Shown here: one piece after another, positions 1-10,382 of the stretch
How positions within the stretch are numbered: the stretch's first letter is position 1
Layout: every line of letters starts with the position of its first letter
NCBI GenBank assembly: GCA_951799425.1
Contig: OX637392.1
Coordinates: 54,027,093-54,091,092, forward strand
Source: Ilex aquifolium
Lineage: Eukaryota; Streptophyta; Magnoliopsida; Aquifoliales; Aquifoliaceae
Length of the DNA: 64,000 nucleotides
Direction: 5' to 3'
Translations under genes and position numbers: made by a program
Notes under the pieces: generated by a model
Seen by the model: only the letters and a program-made list of their open reading frames with translations
What the model was told of the DNA's origin: nothing
The model's database searches: none

Positions 1-1735
1 GGTACTCCTTGATTCCCCCGAGCGCCTTCTCGCACTTTTCGTCCCAAGTGTCCTTCCCGGACCTCTTGATGACACTGAAGAAAATCTTGCATTTGTCTGA
101 TGAACAAAATATAAAACGATTTAAGACGGCCAACATTCCCGTAGACTTCTGGACGTCTCGAACGGTCCGGGGAATACATACGTCCATGATAGCCTGTATC
201 TGTTCCAAGCTGGCCTTGATGTCGTGCCGACTTGTACCCCAGGAACTTTCCAAAGCCAACTCCAAAAGAACACGTAGCCGCATTCAGCTTCATCCCATAT
301 TCATGGAGGCGTCCTCTAAGTCCGCGATGTGGTCATTCCGACTCCTGCTCTTGACCAGCATGTCATCAATGTACACCTCCATTGTATTCCCCATTTGTCG
401 CCTGAACATTCGGTTTATGTGCCACTGGTATGTGGCACCCATGTTTTTTAATCCAAACAACATGACCTTGTAACAATAGATCCCCCTCAGAGTGATGAAG
501 GCAGTCTTTTCCTGATCAGGTGCATGGAGGGGGTTCTGATGATAGCCAGCTCGGGCATCCATGAAGGTCATTCATTCGTGTTCGGCCATGGCGTCGACCA
601 ACTGATCAACCTTAGGGAGGGGAAAATCATCTTTGGGATAAACCTTGTTCAAGTCTGTGAAGTCCACACAGACACGCCACTTCCCACTCTTCTTCTTTGC
701 ATAGACAATGTTTCACAACCATTTTGGGAATTGTACCTCTCAAATGGCGTTGGCCTCCAAGAGCCTATCTACTTCCTCGTTTACTGCCTGGGCATGATGC
801 GGTGCGGTGCACTAAGATTTTTGCTTGATGGGCTTGTGATTGGGGTCGACATGAAACCTGTGAGTTATAACATCCAGACACATCCACATTCTTCCTCAAG
901 AAACTAGCCATCTCCTTCTGCTTGGCCGCGGACATGGTGGAGCCGATCAGGAAGTATCTCTCCTCGTCCCCCTCCCTTAAGAATACCTTTCGAAGGTCTT
1001 CCACGGAGCGGTCGGCTGGGTTAATTCACGTCTCATTGATACCGAGCCGTCCGGACTGTAGTTGTTATTTGCTCAACACTTCCTCTGGGGCACGATCCTT
1101 TTCCTTGGAGGTGACCCCGACTTTTATGGCATCATAAAAACAACTTTTTTCTAAAGCTTGGTCTCCATAAATCTCCATTATCCCCTCCAGAGTGGGGAAC
1201 TTAAACTTCTGATGGTAGGTGGAGTGTACTGCTCCAAGCGAGTCAACCCACGTTTGCCCAATTATTATATTATATGGCGAGTCAGAGTCGATCACCATAA
1301 ACTTTGTGCGATTGTGATAGGCCCAATGGTGACTGGCAAAGTGATATTCCCTAGTTGCTGAGTGAACGATCCATGGAACCCAATGAGGGGTGTCTTAACA
1401 ATGGTGAGATAATTGGATCCGAGTCCCATTCGCTTTAATACATCGAGGTACATCACCTCTGAGGAGCTCCCCGAGTCCACCAGGACCCTCTTGACATCGA
1501 AACCCCCAATCCGTAAAGTTATGATCAAGGCATCCTCATGGGGGAGGACAACGTCTGGCAAGTCGGCATTCGAGAAGGTGATGCCTCTTTGATCTATCCG
1601 AGGTCTCTTACTTGGCTGGCCCCCATCTTTCTCTTCCACCTTCCTATGCAGGGAACTCTGAGGGAGACACATGCCAAGGACACGTGTCAGAAGCAGAGGG
1701 CTCCGAGGGAGATATGTGCTGAGGGCACGTGTCAC
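1..1735 (-). pseudogene. Decayed Ty3/gypsy retrotransposon polyprotein (protease to reverse transcriptase), cut by the left edge of the window
   Basis: Read on the minus strand, 1735-1292 encodes a retropepsin-like segment with the active-site motif LVDSGSSSEV. 1298-1065 continues the protease region (YNIIIGQTWVDSLGAVHST). 1004-880 matches the linker before the reverse transcriptase. About 700-600 encodes KWRVCVDFTDLNKVYPKD. 571-290 encodes the RT core with FGLKNMGATYQ and the catalytic YIDDMLVKS. 290-1 resembles the region after the RT core (PRTVRDVQKSTG, DKCKIFF). The pieces lie in different frames, with shifts near 880 and 290 and stop codons between 571 and 760, so no polyprotein can be made. 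Motifs of this kind are typical of plant Ty3/gypsy elements; the lineage was not determined. Gag, integrase and LTRs are not visible, and the 3' part lies beyond the window. Confidence 0.9.
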
Positions 1736-1860
1736 TCACAAGGGGTCCCGAGGGGGGCTGACGCCGAGGATGCGTGTCAATCCATGGTGTGCCCACGTCA
1801 ACCAAGATGAGGGCACATGTCGACTTTCTGTTGATTCTCAGAAATGTCCCATCAGTTGAT

Positions 1861-1959
1861 TTCTAGGGAAATTCGGGTGACATTATTCAACCTTTTGCTT
1901 TCAAAGGAACCAAAATTTCTCTTGCAATATGCCTTAATCATAGGGTGTTTGTCTTGTTG

Positions 1960-1990
<31 letters not shown>

Positions 1991-2241
1991 TACGTATAGT
2001 GTAAAATTACATGACATACTATGATTCTTGAAAACCTATCGAGCAGTAATTCAAATAACTTTTAATAAGAGTGTTAGAAAATTTTTATTGACCTCATTCT
2101 AGATAACTCATGGCAAATTCTACAATAATGTTATCAATCTAGTTATTTTTAAGCTAAAGATGACTTTGAGACCACATTGGTTTGAATAGACAAAAAATCG
2201 AAGGAGGGTATTGTCCTGGCATGGGAAGAATAGTCACAGCC
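1861..2241. other. Non-coding spacer with a (GA)n microsatellite
   Basis: No coding signal is visible. A run of about 13 GA units lies at 1965-1990. The rest is AT-rich sequence with no recognised repeat. Confidence 0.6.
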
Positions 2242-2680
2242 GACTGTAACCTATGGCGATCTCTTGAGGAAAAATTGAGGTTGAAGGAATCCGAGCTTAG
2301 CTAAATCATTGGGGTTGTTGAAACAGTTAAATCAGAGAAAGATAATGCTGAGAAGAAGGTTGTGCAACTGAAGCTGAAGTTGGAAGGCGCTGAGAAGAAA
2401 TGTTCCGAGTTGGAGTCCGAGGTGAAAACCAAATACGAAACCATCAAGGACTTGAAGAAGGAGGCCGTCGAGAACTATGCTGATGGATATGAAGAAATGA
2501 GGGATCAGGTCAAGAAGAAATATCTTGGAGATCAACTTCTTGACCTGGATTTTGATTCCTTTGAGCCTCCAATGTCTGGGGGGGGGGGGGGGGGAGGATG
2601 CAGAGGGTCCAGGAGCTGGTGATGAAGTCAACAGAGAAAGAGATGCAGGCGAGGCAGAGCTCCAACCAAGTTCTCTAGAT
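2242..2680 (+). pseudogene. Gag-like coiled-coil remnant broken by a poly-G run
   Basis: Frame +1 from about 2242 reads as a charged, heptad-like helix rich in K, E and L, with one stop near 2299. It opens again as VVETVKSEKDNAEKKVVQLK and runs through YADGYEEMRDQVKKKYLGD and LLDLDFDSFEPP to 2580. A run of about 16 G at 2579-2594 follows. The natural continuation, an acidic tail (EDAEGPGAGDEVNRERD, ending PSSLD and a stop near 2680), lies in a different frame, so the G-run has changed length. Similar coiled-coil C-termini occur in gag-like proteins of plant retroelements; that assignment is inference. No partner domain is nearby on this strand. Confidence 0.5.
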
Positions 2681-2689
2681 TAATAGACT

Positions 2690-3784
2690 GATGAATTCAA
2701 TCTTAACACAACGGGCTGAGGAGCTGGCCTCCCTTTCTTTTCTTTTTAGAAAAATTCTAAGTGTTGCCTCCTTTTTTTTTTATTTTTTTTTGCACATGTA
2801 CTTCAAACCTTCTTTTTCCAGTTTTGAAGAAGTACTCCCTTTCTTTCTGTGAAATTTGCTTTTCTATTCTGAATGGAGTATGATGGTATCATCTTTGCCC
2901 CCTTTACTGCTAGAAGGTGTCACCCTTGCAGAAGTGAAGGCTAAACTCATAGTAAAACACATGGTAAGATTTTATCTGCTTAGTCTTGTCTCTGGGTTGC
3001 CCCTTCGGCTAAGAAACCTAAAAACATCTTAATTTTGGTGGATCTTAGAGGCTTTATAGGCGAAAGAACCCATCATTGTGAAAAATTAAATATCTTTATA
3101 GCTTAAAATCCTATCTTATGTAAAGAGCTAAAGAACTCTATTGGCTTATGAGTCTTATGTAAAGAGCTGAAGAGCTCTATATATACGCTTAAGAGCCTAT
3201 CTCATGTAAAGAGCTTAAGAGTTCTATAGGCTTAAGCCTCTATCTTATGTAAAGAACTAAATCAAGTCTCCATGCCACCATAACACGTCTTCTACACCTC
3301 CAATCCATCAAATCTTTTATCAGACAACCACTCTCTCTCTCAAATACACACAAATCCTACATAATCTCTCTATCTCTCTATCTCTCTTTCTCGCTCTCTC
3401 TCTCTCAAACCCACACATATTTGTTTGCATTTAAATGTAACTACTTAATATACACATGTGTTGCATATAAACCATTTTAAATAATCTTTTCCTTTAACTT
3501 TCATTTATCAACTTCAATCAAAGAGTAAATTGACAAAGTCCACCGACCAAAAATATATATCATAAACTTCACACGAAGCCCAACTCACCCAAAATTCAAT
3601 TGAAAATAGGAACACCATACCGTGTAATAATGTAATTGTAAGAAATTATTGAAGCTTAAAACAAAGGAAAAATACTTTTAAAGTACCTCACATTTTGGAA
3701 TGCATTTAGTAAACTCTATAGCTACCATTGATGGAAGCTCTATATTGGGCATGTTCTACTCCTCGGTGGTCCATTGATATTAAC
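2690..3784. other. AT-rich spacer with a short tandem repeat and CT-rich microsatellites
   Basis: No gene is visible. It includes the ~45-bp repeats listed separately and a CT-rich stretch at 3328-3412 of interrupted TCTC runs. Confidence 0.6.
3112..3258. repeat. Degenerate ~45-bp tandem repeat, about 3.5 copies
   Basis: The unit core TCTTATGTAAAGAGCT, followed by AAGAGCTCTAT and a variable GGCTTAAG-like tail, recurs at about 3114, 3152, 3200 and 3243. The units contain short self-complementary AAGAGCTCTT-like pieces. No function is evident. Confidence 0.7.
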
Positions 3785-4311
3785 TAACGAGCCCATATCC
3801 AACTGGGCTTGGGCCCAGTCCATGGGTTAAACCCAAATCATCAAAAGGCAGACCAGGTTTAGCTCATGTGCTCAGTCCAGTCCAAACTCAAAAGTTTAGG
3901 AAGAGTCAACGCACGTGGGAGAGCAATCATCGGAATAGCCATTACTTCTAGATAGTGCTCATCCCCAACTATAGTCATACTCCCTGATAAATTAGTAGTT
4001 TGACCTTCATGTCACCGCCTCAGTTAAGGCTCTGTGCTTATAAATCGTAAATCCCCCTACACATGGGGGGCAAATTTCACAAAACTTACCTTAAGCGTAC
4101 TAATGCTCTCTATATATATATATTTCTCTCTCCCCTACGACCCTTTACTCTCTCATTAATAGAGTTTTCCAACAACCGTTGCTGCTTTCAGTAGTTAGGT
4201 CCCCAGACCCAACCACCCAATCTTTGTCTCTTATTATTAACTATTTCATTAATTGCTTCACACCACACACTCAACTGATTTGATTGTGCATAAATTCACT
4301 TTTGTGCATCA
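3785..4311 (+). repeat. Left LTR of the 3785-7453 element
   Basis: It aligns by eye with 6940-7453 along its whole length with scattered substitutions and indels, including a TATATA run here where the right copy has a CT run. It starts TAAC where the right copy starts TGAT, so the terminal TG is mutated. TATA-like CTTATAAATCG occurs at about 4037. Confidence 0.85.
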
Positions 4312-4679
4312 TTAGTTTGGTGTCGTCTGTGGGAATGGTTGGATTCTCACCTTAAATCATAACTAGATCAATGAATCAACAACCAGAAGAAGACCCGCCA
4401 CATCATAACGAGGTCCCGCCACCACTGGCAAAAAGTAGACACGAGAAAATTCTACTTCTTCACTAATTTATGGTAAAAATTCAAATTCAGTGTGAAACAA
4501 CATTTTTTGGGAAAATTTGGTGCCCAAACCGCCGTGGGCAGTTTCATTGTGGTAGATCATGAAAAAAATACCCAGATTCAAAAAAAAATCCACCTCAAAC
4601 AAACAATCGAGTGCAAAGTTATGGCCGTTCAAAGTTTTGTCGCTTCTTCAAGGTTGTCTAATACTCCGCCCAACGTCCA

Positions 4680-5270
4680 TTGTCCAGGTGCCCTACGCCA
4701 GCTGGTCAACGTCAACGCCAACGCCAACGCCAGCACCTAGCTTCCAGCGGCATCCATGTCCAGCGCCCAGCGACACCCGCGCCCCCGTGCCTAGTGCCCT
4801 GCATGCCCAACGGTTCCTACGCCTGGCACCCGAGCACCCAGCGCGCCCACTCCCCCGGCACCTAGAGCCCCAGCGCCCACTCTCTAGCGCCCGCGTCCGT
4901 TCCCCAACCCACGCCCCAGCGCCCGATCCAAGTGGTCGGCACTTGCGCGTCCTTGCCTTGTTTCCTACCCCTCGCCCGCCTACATACCCTTGCCTTAGAG
5001 GCCTTGGCACCTACCTTCACGCTCTCCTGCATGCCCTTGCTTAACGCCTACCCCCTGGCCCGCCTGGGCACACCGCCTGCATCGTATGCCTTGCTTGTCC
5101 AGCAGTGCCCTTGGTGCCTACTATCACCCCTCTTGGTGCATCAAGTGACCTCGTCTCCCATGCTCGACGGCCATGCACCACCGGCTCTATCCCACCGGCG
5201 TCTTCTGGCTACCCTCAATGTCTTCTTCGTCTTTTGGGAGAAAGCCTCTTGAGTCACCAAAAGTTCATCC
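4680..5270. other. GC-rich low-complexity interior of the LTR element
   Basis: This block has a much higher GC content than its surroundings, begins with AACGCCAACGCC tandem hexamers, and is rich in CCCAGCGCC-like words. Open frames of 80-160 codons exist in several phases on both strands, as expected from composition alone. None shows a domain, so no gene is called. Confidence 0.6.
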
Positions 5271-5275
5271 TCATT

Positions 5276-5795
5276 CTGCCTCTACTCTCACGTAAGTAGT
5301 CGCAGTCTCCTGCTTAGTGCCTCTATAATGAGTCGCTAGAAAACTCGGTCTAATCCTGCCTCTTCTCTCAAGCAGCTTATGTCTCCAACTTAGCGCATCT
5401 CTCACGAGTCTCCAAAAATTTGGCCTCACTCTACCTCTACTTTAATGGAAGCAGCCTATGTCTCTAGTTTAGCGCCTCTCTCTCAAGTCGCCATAAGCTC
5501 AACCTAACTCTGCATCTACTCTCACGCAAGTAGTCTCATTCTCTAACTTTAGCACATCTCCCATGAGTTGTAAAAAGCTCGGCGTCACTCTGTCTCTTCT
5601 CTCACGCAAGTAGCCTATGTCTCTAACTTAACGGCTTTCTCCCAAGTCGCTAGAAGTTCGGCCTCACTCTACCTCTGCTCTCACGCAAGCACCCTCAGTC
5701 TCTAACTTAGCGGCTCTCTCCTGAGTCATAAGAAGTTCGGTCTAACTCTACCTCTGTTCTCACGCAAGCAATCTTGGTCTCCCGAAAGCTTGGCC
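5276..5795. repeat. ~80-bp tandem minisatellite inside the LTR element, about 6 copies
   Basis: The unit can be summarised as CTCTACCTCTACTCTCACG, CAAGTAGCC, TATGTCTCTAACTTAGCG, CCTCTCTC, AAGTCGCTAGAAGTTCGG. Copies start near 5276, 5360, 5430, 5510, 5590, 5670 and 5750 with 10-25% divergence by eye. No open frame runs through it. Confidence 0.75.
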
Positions 5796-5799
5796 TCAA

Positions 5800-6939
5800 G
5801 AGGTGTTACTCTCATGAGCCAACCTCAATTAGTCTTCAACAGCCTGGCGCCCCCGTCTCTCTTCCATCAAAGCTCTCGACACCTCATCGAGTTTGAGCAT
5901 CCTCGAAAAAAGGCACAAAAAGGCCACAACTTTATGTGAATATCCAAAAGCAAGAATGTCAGTATGACAAAAACATAGAAAAGACAAGGTTGCATAGAAA
6001 AGAAGGGTACCATAGCAAAGCCATCCGTCGTGGTATCGATGATATCCTCAAGACCCCAAAAGCCAACCTCTCTAATATCCAACGGTGTCACAAACTTTCA
6101 AAACCGCTCCTTGGCCAAATTCACATCTTGTAGCATGGACATCAGACCCCTACTAGAAGCAGGACAATTAGGCGGAGCTCCGATCTTAGGGAAGTCTACA
6201 CAGGGGTCTCAATTTCTAAAGTAGTCCTAGGACTAACCCAAGGAATCAAATGGGTCACATGTTGAGAAGGAGTGGGGGCACCATCAGACCCCACCTTCCG
6301 AGAAATGATAGGTCCATCAAACCTCAACTAGGAAGCACTGGGGGCATCAAATCTCGCCCTCTTAGGAGGAGGAGAAGTCACCTTCCGAGTGATATAGAGA
6401 TCCTCTATCATTGATCTATCAACCACGGGATCACCTGTGGAGTCTGAATGAAAAATAGAATTTTCAGAAACCGAAGACATTATCAGTTTGCCTAGGTCCT
6501 CCATTGTGTCGCCCATGGCACTGCCCCGCCTCGCGCCTTTCCTGGTGTCACCCAGGTTCATATCCATGGCTCCACCTAAGCTTCTCTTTCCAAGGCGCCA
6601 CTCACCAAATCATCTCCATCTCCTCGGATAGAAGCATTTGTGCCTCTTTTTATCCTATCTTTGCTGCTTGTAGAAGGAAAAAAGAGAATGACACTGTCAT
6701 AGTTCTAATCAGGAAAAAGGGGTTTGAGAGACCCAACAGAGAAATTTGTTTGCTAGCACAACGGGTCTCCAACAATGGCGCTACCAAATGAAGAAATAAG
6801 CTTGGAAAATGCAAATGGAAGGAAAGTTGAAGAGAAGAAGCCACCGTGTGGAACAAGATACCTTGGTCTACCCAAATGAAGGAACTCAGTCATGCCCTCA
6901 ACCCCCTATCACCATTAGGGCTTGGAGCATGGGGGCAAA
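5800..6939. other. 3' part of the LTR element interior, no intact gene
   Basis: A minus-strand open stretch at 6567-6328 begins MDMNLGDTRKGARRGSAMGD and ends in SPPPKRARFDAPSAS. It is basic and low-complexity, with no recognised domain. Other open stretches are short and overlap. I see no conserved protein here. Confidence 0.5.
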
Positions 6940-7453
6940 TGATGAGCCCAGATCAAACTGGGCCCAGTCCATGGGTTAAGTCCAAATCATCAAAAGGCAT
7001 GCCAGGTTTAGCTCATGGTCTCAGTCCAGTCCAAAGCTCAAAAGTCCTAGAAGAGTCAATGCACATGAGATAGCAATCATCGGCATAGTCATTACTTAAA
7101 GATAGTGCCCATCCCCAACTGTAGCTATCATCTCCAATAAATTAGTAGTTTGACCTTCATGTCACCGTCTCAGCTAGGGCTTTGTGCCTATAAATTGTAA
7201 ACCCCCTATACATGGGGGCAGATCTCACACACCTCACATTGAGGGTACTCATGCTCTCTCTCTCTCTCTCTCCCCCTGACTACCTTGTACTCTCTCATTA
7301 ATAGAGTTCTCCGGCCACCGTTGTGGCCTTCAGTGGTTAGGTCCTCAGACCCAACCACCAAATCTTTGTTTCTTATTATTAACTATTTCATTAATTGCTT
7401 CACAGTACACACTTGATTAATTTGATTGTGCATAAATCCACTTTTGTGCATCA
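6940..7453 (+). repeat. Right LTR of the 3785-7453 element
   Basis: It starts TGATGAGCCCAG directly after the purine-rich GCATGGGGGCAAA and ends TTTGTGCATCA. It contains TATA-like CCTATAAATTG near 7188 and a (CT)n run at 7254-7282. The flank after it continues as the paralog of 43096 onward. Confidence 0.85.
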
Positions 7454-7898
7454 TCATTAATAACTATTTTATGCCAAAATTTTCTTGTAAAAGCATTAAC
7501 CATGCCACAAACTAATCATTTAATTAAGTAAAACAATTAAATAATTGAGATATTCTAAAATTAGTTAAAAATTAAAATAATATTTCTATATTTTTTGATG
7601 AAACAAGTGAATAATTTTTTTGAGAAACGTAACAATGAAGTGCTTGTTAACCACATATGAGGGTGGGGCCAATTTCCCGTCCTAAGCTTTGTTAAATTTG
7701 ATGCACTGCACTGTTTGATATTTTAAAAATTTTGTATAAGGACCGTAATTTTAAAAATCTTTTCGTTATTTAGTTGATTTCCATGTGTTCATCTATCCGA
7801 GTGATATGTCGTGAGTTCATGTTCAAGTTTTAATGTACCCAACATGAAGTTAAGATTAGTTACCACTTAACTCTTTTAAACTATGCTAATGTTGGGAG
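7454..7898. other. Flank of GLR-A, paralogous to 43096-43295
   Basis: TTTTATGCCAAAA, AAAAGCATTAACCA, GAGATATTCTAAAAT and GTTAAGATTAGTTACCACTT occur in the same order at 43110-43280, so this is the distal flank of the duplicated GLR unit. About 200 bp at 7600-7830 has no counterpart there. It ends with the left copy of the LINE target-site duplication (7888-7898). Confidence 0.75.
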
Positions 7899-8062
7899 TG
7901 ATCAACTAAGTACCTAGGGTTTGGCGGCTGCCTACCGCTGCTGTTCTCCGGCGGCTGCTTCACCGGCGCTGCTATCATCTTCCTCAACCCAGCAACCCAA
8001 CTCAGCAGTCACCCACTGCCCACCCCACCGCCTAAAACCCAACTGCCCACCCCACCGCCTGA

Positions 8063-8392
8063 CTCCATTCGGCTGCCTTCATCAACCAACAAACCATTGA
8101 CCACCATCCCACCCCACTCCAAACCCACACATACCCATACCCCTGCCAAACCAACAAGGACAAAATCCTTGATTGCCATCTACCGACCAAACATACCCAC
8201 CAAAAAACCCACCGACTGCCCATCCACTCCATTCGGCTGCCTTCATCAACCAACAAATCATTGACCACCATCCCACCCCACTTCAAACCCACACATACCC
8301 ATACCCCTGCCAAAACAACAAGGATAAAATCCTTGACTGCCATCTACCGACCAACAATACCCACCAAAAAACCCACCGACTGCCCATCCACC
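8063..8392 (+). repeat. Two ~164-bp tandem monomers in the LINE 5' UTR
   Basis: Unit 1 (8063-8226) and unit 2 (8227 to about 8392) both start CTCCATTCGGCTGCCTTCAT and proceed through TGACCACCATCCCACCCCA, CCCACACATACCCATACCCC and TGCCATCTACCGACCAA. They differ by few bases. By analogy with L1 promoter monomers in other organisms the array may carry promoter activity; that is inference. Confidence 0.9.
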
Positions 8393-8456
8393 AACAAACA
8401 TACTCATACCCCAGCCCTACCCACCGACAAACACACCAACAACAAACCTTCCAATC

Positions 8457-8489
8457 AAAACCCTAACCCTAACCCTAACCCTAACCCTA
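8457..8489 (+). repeat. (CCCTAA)5 telomere-like tract in the LINE 5' UTR
   Basis: AAACCCTAACCC begins five units of CCCTAA just upstream of the probable ORF1 start. The plant telomere repeat is usually CCCTAAA, so this is a hexamer variant. AAACCCTAA also matches the telo-box seen in many plant promoters and 5' UTRs. Confidence 0.85.
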
Positions 8490-8516
8490 GTCCACGTTCA
8501 CGGACTTGTCTCACAC

Positions 8517-10382
8517 ATGGCTAATTTAGCTGTCGGTGATGACCCAACCGCCGGCCTAAACCCACCACCCGACCCTCCCCATCCCGATGAACACAATTAT
8601 TCCGGCGGAATTATCCATCACCCCACGGCCGGCGATCTACATCATGTTGACCTCGGGGGTTACACTCATAAGCAACCTCAGACCACTTAATCTGCTCCCA
8701 TCATCAAACCCGGTCTACTGCCCACAATTCGCCTACCTCCTCAAGCTAAACACCAACCCGGCCGAAACCCAACACAACCTGGTGCTCCAAAACCAGCCAT
8801 ACCTACTGCTCACAATTCTTGGACCCGACCCCCCGGTTCCGCCCCGGACCCAACCCGACCACACAAGTCATTCATAGATGTTTTGAGGGGATCTACCACT
8901 CATGGCTCTGACGCTCCCACTCGTCGAGTTCCCCGCCCGGTCATACAGTACAGGGGTGCTCCGGTGGTTGACTTTTCTGATGAGGAGATTGAGAGACTCG
9001 CAGCTCCTTTCAGGTTGGCCCTGGTGGGCAAATTTACCCGTGGCCGTCCTCCGATGGAAATGATAAGGAGATTCTTGCAGCTGATTGGATTGAGGGGGCA
9101 TGTTAGTGCCTCTTTGTTAGACAGCCGGCACGTGCTCCTGATGTGCGACCTTGAGGAGGATTACACCCGTCTCTGGGTGAAGCAGGCTTGGTCGGTTTAT
9201 GACAGAGAGATGCGTATGTTTAAGTGGACTCCGCAGTTTCGTTGTACCGAGGAGTCGCCCATAGTTCCTATCTGGGTTTCATTCCCATATTTACCAGTCC
9301 ACTTTGTGCGCTCCCAGGATGCATTATTCTCGATAGCTTCGGCGATTGGGACGCCTTTACGGGTTGATCAGGCCACAGCGAGTTTGAGCCGACCATCAGT
9401 TGCCAGGGTGCTGGTTGAGTATGATGTCACATGGTCGCGGGTGCCGAGGATTAGGATAGGCAGACAGGAGACTGGATTTTGGCAGGATGTGCTCTACGAG
9501 GATGTACCGCAATATTGTTCTGGATGTCGGCATCTAGGCCATTCAGTGGAGACCTGCATTACCCATTCCCAGCCTCGGGAGGAGGTCAGTGGAGACCGGC
9601 CACAGCATGGTCGAGGTGATGGCCAGCACATGATTAGACCACAGGAGGGAGCATCTACAGCCCCAGCCCCTACTGTTCCTCCCAAGAGTACCGATAGGGT
9701 TAGAGTATCCTCTGGGGGAGTGACAGATGTCGTTACCGTTGTTCATCCCCCTAGGGATATAGTTACTACTGCTGGGGAGTCCGCCTCAGTTGCTCCTATC
9801 CAGCTTGTTGTTGAGCCGCAAACTGTGGGTGAGCCAGTGGTTGTGGTCAGTTCGGATACTATCCCTGTTAGTGCTGTGGAGGAGCAGAGTTTGTGCCCCG
9901 ATCATTCAGTAGATGCAGTTTTTGAGCTAGTCCGTGATGGACTTGTGACTACCCCGGCTGTTCGCCCGACTATTCATGAACTTCGAGGGGTTCAGAATTC
10001 TACGGTTGTGTCAGTTTCTGAGGATACTGGTTTGAGGCGTAGAGATAAGAATGTTTCTAGTCGGCACATGGATTGTACCACCTCGACTGATATCCCTCTT
10101 AACCCTAGATTTTCTACTGGGGTTGAGAGCCACTCTACTGGAGATATATCCTCTGATGAGTCCTTGGGTGGTGATGTTGGATCCTTTTCTGACCCGCAGA
10201 AGGGCCATTCTCAGCCTGGAGGAGCTATAGTGCTTTATGATGCCTCACAGTCCGGTTGGCAGGTCCCGCTACGTAGATCTCGACGTATTGGTAGGGGAGG
10301 TCGAGCAGGCAGAGGAGATAGAGGTGGTAGGCCTGGTCGAGGGACGCATAGTGTGGTTTTTCCACTCATTTCTGATGATTAG
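8517..10382 (+). pseudogene. LINE ORF1: DUF4283 / zinc-knuckle nucleic-acid-binding protein, one internal stop
   Basis: The best start is ATG 8517 (MANLAVGDDPTAGLNPPP). It lies in the frame of the long open stretch but is interrupted by a single TAA at 8688-8690, which could come from CAA by one transition. From 8691 the frame is open to TAG 10380-10382. A proline-rich N-terminal region is followed by a DUF4283-type domain (FSDEEIERLAAPFRLALVGK through PVHFVRSQDALFSIASAIG). Then comes a CX2CX4HX4C zinc knuckle (YCSGCRHLGHSVETC, about 9511-9555). The C-terminus is basic and Gly/Arg-rich (RRSRRIGRGGRAGRGDRGGR). The family binds LINE RNA to form the RNP. If translation began after the stop, no good ATG precedes the domain, so this copy is probably defective. 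Its end overlaps the ORF2 start by 8 bases. Confidence 0.85.

Larger units (their letters stand above)
3785..7453 (+). mobile_element. Two-LTR retrotransposon without intact coding capacity (LARD-like)
   Basis: The segments 3785-4311 and 6940-7453 are diverged direct repeats of about 520 bp. They share CAGTCCATGGGTTAA, AGTAGTTTGACCTTCATGTC, CTCATTAATAGAGTT and the end TTTGTGCATCA. Just after the left LTR is a primer-binding-site-like TTTGGTGTCGTCTGTGGGAA; just before the right LTR is the purine-rich GGAGCATGGGGGCAAA. This fixes a plus orientation. The 2.6-kb interior holds no protease, RT or integrase. It begins with a short possible gag start (ATG at 4370, MNQQPEEDPPHHNEVPPPLA) that stops soon after. 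The element lies at the left edge of the GLR-A flank, which resumes at about 7460. A clear 5-bp TSD could not be fixed because the left terminus is mutated. Confidence 0.85.

Noticed and set aside
290-571. A functional reverse transcriptase
   Set aside because: The YIDD motif is intact, but frameshifts and stops lie on both sides.
2332-2631. 99-codon minus-strand ORF with hydrophobic stretches
   Set aside because: It is the complement of the plus-strand coiled-coil remnant, whose Lys/Glu codons read as Leu/Phe in reverse.
3785-3795. Clean 5-bp TSD for the 3785-7453 element
   Set aside because: Candidates such as ATTAA near 3781 and 7456 depend on shifting the borders, and the left LTR terminus is mutated.
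4559-5252. Open frames of 82-161 codons in the GC-rich block
   Set aside because: Several overlapping frames on both strands, low complexity, no domain, inside an LTR element.
8457-8489. Interstitial telomere or chromosome end
   Set aside because: Only five CCCTAA units, inside a LINE 5' UTR with intact flanks, and not the CCCTAAA plant telomere unit.
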